Positions 30,157 to 40,115 of a stretch of DNA of 46,605 nt are shown one piece after another. The number at the start of each line of letters is the position of its first letter. Within the stretch, counting starts at the first letter, position 1. The stretch comes from Zygnema cylindricum. Lineage: Eukaryota; Streptophyta; Zygnematophyceae; Zygnematales; Zygnemataceae. The stretch spans positions 1 to 46,605 of the forward strand of contig JBBHKE010001077.1 in the NCBI GenBank assembly GCA_037447655.1, in the 5' to 3' direction. The notes below the pieces were generated by a model that did no database searches, was not told where the DNA came from, and saw only the letters and a list, made by a program, of their open reading frames with translations. The translations under genes and the position numbers were made by a program.

Positions 30157-30854
30157 ATGTTCGCTAGAGTATATAGGGTGTGATTCATATTTAAAGTATG
30201 TTACATCCCCTAATGCGATTAACGGAAATGTAAATGTAACATCAAAGAATAGGTTAAAATCAGTGGAGACTAGATCCCCCATGAAAAAAATGAATCTGAC
30301 ATTTGTTTCGACGGACAATATTTAATGCCAGTTTTTAACCAACGGCATACGTCTTCGCCGAGATCTCGAAATGGTCACTTTGGCGTTTTGTGACGTGGCA
30401 TGACCTGGAGCCACGTGGAGAGATGACATTCGGTCGTGGGAATTTCGAAGAACCTACGGACGAGTGAAAAGCGGACACGCTTCCGCTTGAAAGCCTTGTC
30501 GTACATATGCCGTACAAAAGGTACACCGGTAGTAGTACTTTTTGGTACGGTACAGTAATCTGATTGGTCCGTACTTCAGTAGATAGAAGTTATTAGAGGG
30601 AATTAGGACTAAGAAAATTTTGTTAGGTAGTCACCTCTCCCTTTGAGAGTTTGTACAAATTGGCATTTTTACTGCCTCATAACTTATAGCCCGGTTGGGC
30701 GTTTTCAGAGATTTTTTTTCCTACAAACTTAGGGGAGTCAATGCTGCACAGGGGTGCCATGAGATTGTCTGCTTGTCTGCTTTGGTAGCAGTGGTTGCCA
30801 TTGGAAGAGGGTTAGCTAGTAACTCTCTAGAGGCTTTTTGTATTCTGTAGCCCA

Positions 30855-33800
30855 ATGGAGGACACAAAATTGCAAGTTATGAGCCCACCCTCTTGGGTGC
30901 CCATCTTCAATGGATCAAGGTTTATCTATAGGGAAGCCATGATGACAAGAGCTTTGTGTGAAAAACGATACCGGGGTATTGTTAGTGGACAAGTGAAACG
31001 TCCACCTCAGGGAACACCACCGGGATTTGGTGGAATAAGGTTTTTTGTAGCAACACTTGCCGCAGAAGAGGAGGCAGATGATGGGGACAACAGTGTGTCT
31101 GAAAAGTGTAAAGAAAAGGAGACACCTCTTACTCTTATTGCTCCTATTCCCACGACACCCAGAGCGACGATTGTGAAGACCGTGGAGACCAATACTCAAA
31201 TGTGGGAAGACACCAATATGGCTGCCAAGAAATTCATTTTCAGACACCTCACACAAGCTTTGGCAACTCCTCACCTTCACGTTTACAAGGCCGAGCAGTT
31301 GTGGGTAAGTTTGATAGAGATCTATAGAGCTGGTACAATTCATGAGCTCTAGTTGGTAGAGCAAAAGTTAGGAAATTATACTTACAAAGGGGGAAAGATG
31401 TTAGACAACAAGTAATGATCTTTCTTGTTTGTATATGAAGATGGAGAGTGCCGGATGGACAGGTACAATGAAGATGAAGGTAAACACTCTTATCATAAAG
31501 TTACCCGACGAGTATGAGAACATAGTGTAAAGAGATCACTAAATGACTAATAGTTTATGGAAGTGGAATACAGTGGTCCGCATGACACTTGTGCAGGAGA
31601 ACACGATTGAAATCAGGAGAGGAGGAAAGAGCGTTCAAGCTCTAGCCGTCGGAAAGGACGGGTGGAAACCGGACCTGAAAAAACCATACAAAGGAGAAAG
31701 AGTTCAGCCTGGAGGACCGAGGCCCCCAAAGGGCCAATGTCATTTTTGCAAAAAACCAGGACACTTTATCGCGGATTGTGTCAAGCTATCGGAGTTGAGG
31801 CTCCAAGAGAACCATGAAGGAGGTTCTTCCGGAGGAGAGAAAAAGGCACTTTTGGTCACAAAGGTGACAGGAGAGACCGAGGACGAGTCCTCTAAGGAGG
31901 ATGGGGAGCTTCTTCTTGACGAGAGTCTGGAGGAGAAGAGATCCCTCGGAGACAAAAGTGTGCCCTTAGAGCAATTCGGGAAGCTCCATAAAAAGGATGG
32001 ATCATCGACTCAAGTGGATCCATGCATATGTGTCGTGACAAGGACCTCTTCACTAAGCTAAGGAAAATCCCTACTATAGAAATAGAGTATGGGGATGGGA
32101 GAATGGTTGCTACAGATCTAGTGGAATCAGTAGATCTAAAAGTCTTAGCAGAGGGTAAGACTTCTATACTCACATTTTCAAAACTTGTCTCTACGTTTGT
32201 GTAAGATGACAAAGAGTTTGATACCTTCACTAGAAACGGAGCCTTTACAGCTAAGTATGGGGATGAAGTTTACTTCACGGCAGATAAGGGTAGCCAAGGA
32301 ATGTTTAGGCTTAACGTGAGTTGTGAGAAGAAAAATGCTTACAATGTTGGTGTTCCTAAGTTGATGATTTGACATAAACGATTGGGGAATGTGCATTTTG
32401 ACAGGTTGAGGGAAATGAAAAAGCTTGGGGTAGTAGAAGGCATTCAGTTTGGGGATAATGAAATGATGAATGACTGTATTGGCTGTGCTCAAGGAAAGGC
32501 TCACATACATCCGTTTCCCAAAGCCGCCACATATAGAGGTGAGACGGTACTAGATCTATCCACACAAATATCTATGGACCTGCAAAAGCGCCTTTGGTTG
32601 GAAGAAAGAGGTTTATGTTGACAATAACCGATGACTGGTCTAGATACTATAGAGTCTACTTCCTAAAAACAAACTCTAAAACATCAACTTACTTCAAAGA
32701 ACATAAAGCTTGGAGTGAGAAGTTGCTTGGAACCCCCATTAAGAGGATAAGGAGTGATAATGGGGGGGAATATACCTCTAACCTGTTTGAGGAATACTTG
32801 AGAGATGAGAGAGTTCAACACCAAAAAACCGTACCATATAACCCGGAACAAAATAGGGTAGCTGAGAGGTTGAACCGAACACAAGGAGATAGTGCATCTA
32901 GTATGTTGGCCGACAAGAAAATAGGAAAGAGATTTTGGGTCGAGGCCATGAACTATGCCAACTACATTAAGAATAGAGTCCTTACCTCAACTATAAAAGG
33001 AATGACACCTTATGAGAGATGGGTGGGAAGGAAACCAGATATCTCTCACCTTAAGGTATTTGGTAGCCAAGTTTACTGTTTTGACACGGATAAGAAAAAC
33101 TGGAAACTAGATGCTAAGGGAAAACCCAGATACTTTGTAGGATATGATGAGGATGTCAAAGGATATAGAGTTTGTTACTTAGAAAAGAGAGATAACATTC
33201 TGGTCAAACACCTAGTTGTCATGGATGAAGGGATTTCATTTGACCCTTTTAAATATACCAAAAAGATAAGAATCATATTTGAGTCTGAAAAAGAGGACTC
33301 CATCCTTCCCGAAAAGGACATGAGTGAAACAGGGATTGCAAATTCAGGGGAGATCCAAGACACACGCAATCCACCGGAAACGTCAGATATTCCTATGGAC
33401 TACGAGGAGACAGAAGAGGGACCGAAATCGGCTTCCATGGAAAGGGGAGCCGATGAGACAGTAAGGAGAAATCCAAGACTTTCCTCCATCCCAACCTCAA
33501 AGTTTGAAGGGGGGAGAAGAAGCAGCAAAAGGATTCAAGAAAAACAAGCGGCTCACAAGGTAACTACGCTATCTCATCCAGATGTGCCTCAGTCATGCTC
33601 TGAGGCAGTAAACAACCAGGAGAAAGACAGATGGATTAGAGCCATAAATGATGAGATGGCCTCTATCATGGAAGCAAATACTTGGGAACTAGCGGTCAGT
33701 CCTCCTGACAAAAAACCTATCGCCTGTAAATGGGTGTTATAACTAAAATTGAACCCAGATAATACTATGGAGAGATATAAGGCTCGTTTGGTAGCAAAGG

Positions 33801-35174
33801 GGTTCACCCAAAAAGAGGGGATTGAGTTTGAGGAGACTTTTGCTCTAGTTGTTTGGTTCCCATCAGTATGGATTCTCCTCAATCTAACAGCAGCGGAAGA
33901 CATGGAAATTCATCAGAGGACATTAAGACCGCATTTCTCAATGGTGAGTTAGAGGAAGAAATCTTAATGTGGCAACCAGAGGGATTCATGGAGAATGGGG
34001 AAGAGAACAAAGTCTGCAGGCTCATAAAGTCCTTGTATGGACTTAAGCAGGCTCCCCGATAGTGGAACAAGAAACTAGATGAGTTTCTCACTGGTCTGGG
34101 ATATATCCGGATCAACTCTGACCATTCTATTTATATGTTTGAAGATGAGAATGGTGTCATTTTTATTGCAATTTACGTAGATGATCAGCTTGTGTTGAGT
34201 AAATCTTTGGAAAAGATTAATAGGCTAAAGAAAGATCTTAGAAGCAGATTTGATATGAAGGATTTGGGTGAGGCAAGATACATTTTGGGAATTCAAATTG
34301 AAAGAGATAGGGGAAAGAGGATCATAAGACTCACTCATAAATAAGCAATAGGAAATATGCTTGAGAAATTTCAAATGGAGAAAGCTAACAGTTGTACCAC
34401 TCCCATAGACTTAAACAAAGTAAGTGATGGGAGTGTAGAAGGAGGAGTGATAATCTTAGATGATTAGATGAACCCAGAGGAGAGAGAGTGTATGAAGTCT
34501 ATTCCTTACAAACAGGTCGTAGGAAGTTTGATCTACTTTATGAACTGTATAAGGCCGGACATAGCAGCAGTAGTAGGAGTCCTCAATAGGAGTCTTAATG
34601 ATTCTAGAAAGAGAGATTGGGAGGTAGCCAAGAGAGTTGTGAGATATCTGGTAGGAATCTGAGAATTATGGTTGCATTTGGGAAGGGAGCACACTGATAT
34701 CACCACTTGGAGTGATGCCAGTTATGGGGATGCACCTATGAGAAGATTCACTTCTGGATATGTTTTGAATGTGGGGGAAGGTGTTTGCTGTTGGAGCACT
34801 AAACAACAAAAGGTGGTTGCTCAGTCTACAATGGATGCTGAGTATATGGCGTCTTGTTCTGCTGTTAAAGAACTAATATGAGTGAAGTCATTGTTGCAAG
34901 AACTGGGATATATGAAGGAGGGAGTGCATGAAGTCTTTTGCGATTATCAAGCTACAATTGCAATTGCAGCCAATCCAAAACACCATTTCAAAGCAAACCA
35001 TATGGACATAAGATTAAGCTTCGTGAGAGAAAAAGCTGAAAATAAAATTATAAATCTTGTGTATAGACCTGATGAAGAAATGGTGGCTGACATGATGACC
35101 AAACGTGTGCCCTCTCCTAAGTTAAAATATTGACGGGAAAAATGCGGGTTGAAAGAAATAATTAAAATTAGACT
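30855..35174 (+). pseudogene. Element 5 gag-pol remnant
   Basis: Degenerate copia polyprotein, closest to element 4. gag runs 30855-31352 and ends at a TAG where element 4 has CAG. It is followed by a frameshifted gag part, the zinc knuckle CHFCKKPGHFIADC (near 31738-31779), a frameshifted protease (about 31990-32200), integrase (32382-33742, DNGGEY kept), RT (33749-34344, YVDD kept as YVDDQLV) and RNase H (34672-35133, CDYQ instead of CDNQ). At least eight stops or frameshifts break it. The PBS (30875-30889, agttatgagcccacc) has two changes and the PPT (35177-35189) is intact. Confidence 0.93.
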
Positions 35175-35176
35175 AG

Positions 35177-35189
35177 AAAATAAGGGGAG
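35177..35189 (+). promoter_or_regulatory. Element 5 polypurine tract
   Basis: AAAATAAGGGGAG, unchanged despite decay elsewhere, directly before the 3' LTR. Confidence 0.85.
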
Positions 35190-36184
35190 TGTTGAAATAA
35201 ATATTTTTTGGGTATTTTCTAGGTCTTAATATATTAGCGAAAAAAGAAACATGCAGGTAGCTTTCCTTCATCTCTTCTCTCTTACCCCCGTCTTGTTGTA
35301 TCACTAAAGGAGAGAGAGAGTGATAGAGCCATGGTTGCCTCAGCTCCATAGACAGGGTTAGAGAGTGACCTTAGGTCACTCTCTACAAAAAGGTTGAGTC
35401 CAGTAGGACTCGAACCCCGACTAGTAGAGCGTGGCGTAGCCGTCCGCTATAACCTGTTTGTCATAGATGTTCGCTAGATTATATAGGGTGTGATTCATAT
35501 TTAAAGTATGTTACGTCCCCTAATCTGATTAACGGCAATGTAAATGTAACATCATAGAATAGGTTAAAACTAGTGCGGACTGGATCCCGCAGGAAAAAAA
35601 TGAATCTGACATTTGTTTCGACGAACGATATTTAACGCCGGTTTTTATCCAACGGCATACAACTTCGCCGAGATCTTGGAAAGGTCACTTTGGCGTTTTG
35701 TGACGTGGCATGACCTAGAGCAACGTGGAGAGATAACATTCGGTCGTGGGAAATTCCGAGGAACGTAAGGACGAGTGAAAAGTGGACACGCGTCCGCTTA
35801 AAAGCCTTGTCGTACATATGCGTACAAAAGGTACACCGACAATAGTACTTTTTGGTACGGTAGAGTAATTTGATTGGTCTGTACTTCAGTAGATAGAAGT
35901 TATTAGAGGGAATGAGGACTTAGAAAATTTTGTTAGGTAGTCACCTCTCCCTTTGAGAGTTTGTACAAATTGGCATTTTTACTGCCTCATAACTTATCGC
36001 ATGGTTAGGCGTTTTCAGAGATTCTTTTTCCTACGGACTCAAGGGAGTCCAGGCTGCAAAGGGGTGCAGTCAGATTGTCAGATTGTTTGCTAAGGTAGCA
36101 GTGGTTGCCATTGGAAGTGGGTTAGCTAATAGCTATCTAGAGTCTTCTTGTATTATGTAGTCCAATGGAGGACACAGAATTGCA
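35190..36184 (+). repeat. Element 5, 3' LTR
   Basis: 995 bp. CACGTG of the partner has become aacgtg here. The tRNA-like cassette is at 35387-35465. Confidence 0.93.
35387..35465 (-). ncRNA. tRNA-like Pol III-type cassette in element 5 3' LTR
   Basis: Perfect B-box GGTTCGAGTCC (35416-35406), T5 at 35391-35387. It is diverged from its partner at several bases, but B-box and terminator are unchanged. Confidence 0.58.
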
Positions 36185-36196
36185 GTTTTGCGTATA

Positions 36197-36370
36197 AAGA
36201 CAAAATAAGTGGTACGATTTAGTATGGATAGTTGCAGATTTTTGTAAACTACCCTAGTTTTTGACTAATGGCACCAAGTTCTATCAGTCGTGGTTATGTT
36301 AGGCGAAAAGTGGGGTAGCTTACAAAAATCCGCGCATATCCTTACTAAACCGTACCACTTATTTTGTTTG
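36197..36370. repeat. Inverted repeat with ~55-bp arms
   Basis: 36200-36254 and 36313-36367 are reverse complements at about 48 of 55 positions (acaaaataagtggtac... and ...gtaccacttattttgt), separated by 58 bp. GTATA occurs symmetrically outside (36192-36196 and 36371-36375). It could be a 174-bp MITE with a 5-bp duplication. Alternatively it could be two termini of repeat X facing each other, since 37110-37165 carries a third, plus-oriented copy of the arm. Confidence 0.6.
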
Positions 36371-36375
36371 GTATA

Positions 36376-36730
36376 GGAATGCGCGATTGCCTTTCTCAAG
36401 GACATAGAGAGCCCTGATTGGCGGACGATTGGCGGATTTTCCGGACATGCAGACTGCATGCATCGTTGATGCGACCATCGGGATTCGAAATTTCGATATG
36501 GCATTTTTTTGACTTTTTATGCATAGATGTACGGTTGAGATTGACTGTATGTTGTAACATATATCCAGGCCATTTTCTATGGTTGTTGCGTAAGGGTAAA
36601 TTTGAAAATTTCCCGTCGCGATAATTCCGGACGCCGAAATAATCGGTTATGAAGCGGCAAAAGGGCCCGATACATCACGACGGATAAATAGTTATCGCCG
36701 ATTTATTTGTTTGTGTAGTATTACTACAGT
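36376..36730. other. Host DNA without a supported gene
   Basis: No coding, RNA or clear repeat signal. The phrase ccgaaaagtggggta inside the preceding inverted repeat recurs at about 36896-36910. Confidence 0.45.
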
Positions 36731-36731
36731 A

Positions 36732-36760
36732 CACCGCGAATCGCTATACGATACACGGTG
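36732..36760. repeat. Minimal TA-flanked MITE end pair
   Basis: TA-CACCGCGAATCG ... CACGGTG-TA: two facing ends of the MITE family with almost nothing between them, adjacent to the larger copy at 36771. Confidence 0.45.
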
Positions 36761-36770
36761 TAGTCTACTA

Positions 36771-37109
36771 CACCGCCAATCGCTATTAACGTAGAAGTTT
36801 CTTTAGCGTATACTGTTAATTACAGTGGTGTACGCTAATTAAGAATTTGAAAATCTTGAAAGAAATCGTTTACTCTAAGGGTCAAGTTCCATCAGCCGAA
36901 AAGTGGGGTACACCTTGAATCGTTATTAGCGTATAGAAATTATTAGTGTAAAGAAAAAATTAGCGTCATTCATTATAATTTAGTGTCAGGAGACGTGGCA
37001 GGTTATGGTCCACTTCCTTAAATAGTGTAATTTATGATATTTAAGGTATCAATGCCAAAATTTTGGGGTGCCGATATAGCGTACATAAGGCTAATAACGA
37101 TTCACGGTG
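36771..37109. mobile_element. TA-flanked MITE, copy 1
   Basis: 339 bp. The ends CACCGCCAATCGCTATTA and its inverted partner taataacgattcacggtg match at most positions and are flanked by TA on both sides (36769-36770, 37110-37111). The ends resemble those of 45643-46181. A TA duplication with short TIRs suggests a Tc1/mariner-type (Stowaway-like) non-autonomous element. No coding capacity. Confidence 0.6.
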
Positions 37110-38250
37110 TAGTTTACAGAATTCCGCGACTATCCGCACCAGAACCTACCGCTTATTTTGTTTTTATAAGCGAAACAACATTACAAAGAATCTTGCCAAT
37201 TCTCTCCGAAGGTCTTGGAGGAAATGGGTTGGCAGATACAGAAAAAATTAAAAGTGACACGCTGGACTAATAAGCTACGTGTCACGATGGAAAACCAAGA
37301 AAAACTGACGAAATTTACGCATGTTATGTACTTTTCAAAATGCAACTGAAAATCAAAAAAGTAATTTCGAAACGGTCCTTCGTCGCGCAATTTCTTTCGT
37401 CACACTATTTCCAGCAAGATTTTCGTCATGTTCGAAAACAAGAACCCTAAAAAATGAGCTGGCGTGAAAGACTGTCGTTTGCAGAAAGTACAAAAGTTTT
37501 GTCGTATTATGACTTGGTACGCAGGTACATGGTACTCAAGTGAAGATTTGAAGTGAAATTTGTCGGTGTGAAGATTTTTAAAAGATTTTAAATATCCTGT
37601 CAAAATCCACGTGGTACCACTCAATGTATAACAAGTGGATTACAGACTTTTTGCGATGGAACATCGACTCAGAGCGTTGTTCCATTAGGCGGTCTCAGTA
37701 AACGTCGAAAATTCGTTTACTGAGGCGACCGTTCCATTGTGTCGGGTCAATAACCGACATTTTATTTGCATAGCACAGTTTGATTAGTCCACGTAGTAGA
37801 TGAATGTGATTCTAGTAATCTTTACAGAATCTCTGACAGCAAATTGTGACCACAAATTTTTACCCACGAAAGTAAAAAGTGACTCGCACGACGTATTGAA
37901 TAAAATCTGTACGGGCGGACGAAACTTAAGATTTGTAGAAACGTACGAAAATGTCAGAATGGTTAGTGGATGGCGACAGACGCGTGAAACAATATCCTCC
38001 GTCAAATATTTTCTTGCGGCTTCCGATGGCCTCGCATCCTCCCTGGCGGATGGCATATGTCATGTGCGACGTGTACCCACCTGGTCGCGCGGTCGTCGTG
38101 GATATTTGTTCACTTTTCCACGAGGCACGATGTTATACGTTCAGGCGCATAGAATTGACCTACTCCGGGTCACTTGTTGCGAACTGAAAGTGTCAGACGA
38201 TCGCTTATCCGATTATGAATCCGACGGTCCATGTTTACACCCATAAACGT
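37110..38250 (+). repeat. Dispersed host repeat family X, copy 2
   Basis: Aligns with copy 1 (minus of 36185-36254 joined to 29876-29400). It preserves the sequence without element 5 (ataagcgaaacaacattac around 37155-37175). The right part, 38030-38230, matches copy 1 in inverted relation, including atccgacggtccatgtttac. No protein recognised. Confidence 0.62.
37656..37724. repeat. Two adjacent short hairpins inside repeat X copy 2
   Basis: ATGGAACA (37656-37663) pairs with TGTTCCAT (37678-37685). CTCAGTAAACG (37694-37704) pairs with CGTTTACTGAG (37714-37724) over a 9-base loop. TTCCATT occurs again outside (37732-37738). Not visible in copy 1. Confidence 0.6.
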
Positions 38251-39160
38251 GGAGTATCAAATCCCACATTCAGTAGGCTTATTTTTCTGACATTTTATAT
38301 TTTTTGGTACGGCACTGTACGAAACAGTACGGTTTTCTGTAAAAAACGGCATTTTTTCCCTAATGGAACCTCACCCTAAAGCAGTAAGGGAAAAAGCATC
38401 TGCGGTATTCCGGAGATGTCAACGGTCAAAACCGTTCAATTGTACCATTTTGTACTGTCCCTTTGAAATGACCGTTAAACGCTGGAACGGATCCAAGTCG
38501 TTTGGAAGTTGGAACGGAGCCGTCTCGTTCAGTTTGTCGTATGTAATCATTATTCATATACCACAATCCCATTGGTCGCATGTTTTGTTTGAGAGGGGGG
38601 AAAAGTGCACGCATTTATTCAGCTGCTAAAGGCGGCATCGCAATTTTTGCAATAAATACCTCCTTTTGAAGGCTAACGAAAGGCTCTCCGCTATTTGTAC
38701 TTATCTGCATTAAATTGGGTTCGTACCATCGATGTCACGTTGATGTTCTCCATTCGGTGAGAGCATCAAAGTTGATTCGGGTCAGAAGTATCTCCGGAGT
38801 ACGGCCCACGCTCCTCGAGACTTGGAATCTAATCGAAACAAAAAGAAAAGGCAAAATTTCAGTTCAGATTAGTACGACAATATTGTACTATATATGTACT
38901 TCTGAGAAGTATTGACGTCACCTGCCTTGTCGATAGGGCTTCGATGAAAGGGAAAGACGAGGAAAGTGTCGAATTTCCGAGTACGTCACCAACACCAAAT
39001 CACCATCAGGAATTGTACGGACTCGGCACGAGGGAGCACCAACGTTCGGCAGGACCAACGAGACTTTCCAACGAGAGAATGTTCAAATTATAACATTCGA
39101 AGGAATTGACTTGCGTGTTTCTGTTCCTTCGGGCGCATACGTCATCGGGTACAGTTTTTC
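38251..39160. other. Host DNA without a supported gene
   Basis: Mixed-composition intergenic DNA. It contains a small GGAACGG direct repeat (about 38484 and 38513) and AACGGTC/ACCGTT pairs near 38420. No gene or RNA recognised. Confidence 0.45.
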
Positions 39161-39290
39161 ACAAATTTTCATTCAGTTTAAAGTTTAAACTGAATGAAAA
39201 TTTGTTATAAATTCTTATAGTCAATGTTTAAACTTTAAACATTGACTATAAGAATTTGACGGCCAGCTGTATGTTCTCGCTGACCGTCAA
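39161..39290. repeat. Three consecutive perfect or near-perfect hairpins
   Basis: Hairpin 1: arms 39161-39182 and 39184-39205, 22 bp perfect, 1-base spacer. Hairpin 2: arms 39209-39232 and 39234-39257, 24 bp perfect, 1-base spacer. Hairpin 3: arms 39256-39267 and 39279-39290, 11 of 12 pairs, 11-base loop. The centres of 1 and 2 (GTTTAAAGTTTAAAC and GTTTAAACTTTAAAC) are reverse complements of each other. The array lies about 0.85 kb upstream of the host gene start. Confidence 0.95.
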
Positions 39291-40000
39291 AAGTAAATTA
39301 GAATCATGCTGCAACCGAGAATTGACTTGTAGCCGTTACACAAACCGCGGAAAGTCCGCACGAAGGCGTTGTTGAAGCTCGCCTAACGGGATATGTTATC
39401 GGGTCATAGAAAGGTACTTTTATGGCATCTTTCTGGAACAGTTTCGTTACGGATACCTGCTTACTGTCTACGCTTGTCATTTTTTACGGGTTCTATGCGG
39501 TCACCCAGTTTCCACAGTTTGTGGACGTGAATTTAGTGGACGTGGCATTTTAGTCTGAAGAGTAAATTTGCCGTCAACGTCAAAGTAAGGCGACGAATCT
39601 CGACGGCTTTTTATAAGACAAATGTTTTACCGTCAACGCTAACTGTACTTAACGACGTCAGCGCCTGCTGGAGTAGAAAATCATGTGTGCCAATATCAAT
39701 TTCTAAATTTTATAGTACAATACCAAAGTGTCTCTTGCATTGCTGTGCACCGTTAAGTTCTTCCAGTGGAAATAGGAGGCTTCATTTTCTCTTGATTCAT
39801 TCTCTATTGTTTTGTTCTGGAACCACATACGAATCAAAGACGCCAGAAGGTTCAACAGTCAGTCTCAACTTACTTTTTTTCCAGACTTGCAGACTCATTT
39901 TGCTTTTGCGTAATTAAATTTGTTTCAACAGAGAGTAAAACTTGTTTTTTTATTGCATTTCTCAATCTTACTTGACTTTCTCGTACGGACATCTCACAAG
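39291..40000. other. Upstream region of the host gene
   Basis: No coding signal. It contains pyrimidine-rich stretches at 39770-39960. The promoter and 5' leader of the DUF630/DUF632 gene are expected at its right end. Confidence 0.4.
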
Positions 40001-40002
40001 GT

Positions 40003-40012
40003 TATTATATAT
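40003..40012 (+). promoter_or_regulatory. Candidate TATA box of the host gene
   Basis: attatatat lies about 105 bases before the ATG at 40116, leaving room for a start site near 40035-40045 and a short leader. It is the best TATA-like match just upstream. Not experimentally supported. Confidence 0.45.
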
Positions 40013-40115
40013 CGGTTTCCAGCTATTGTCATTCCAAGATTGACAGCTCTTATCCAGCTTATCTGTTACTAATCACTTATTTTTCTCACTGAATCATTGA
40101 AACCACACTGTATCC

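Larger units (their letters stand above)
29877..30874 (+). repeat. Element 5, 5' LTR
   Basis: 998 bp, containing the stem-loop (29955-30014), the antisense tRNA-like cassette (30076-30156), a CACGTG box near 30412 and a GTAC cluster (about 30498-30570). Confidence 0.93.
29877..36184 (+). mobile_element. Ty1/copia element 5, degenerate, inserted in repeat X
   Basis: LTRs at 29877-30874 (998 bp) and 35190-36184 (995 bp), TGTTGAAATA to TTGCA, flanked by GTTTC (29872-29876) and GTTTT (36185-36189). The empty site is visible in the second copy of repeat X near 37160-37166 (minus reading GTTTC). The LTRs differ at many sites and by small indels, so the insertion is old. Confidence 0.94.
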
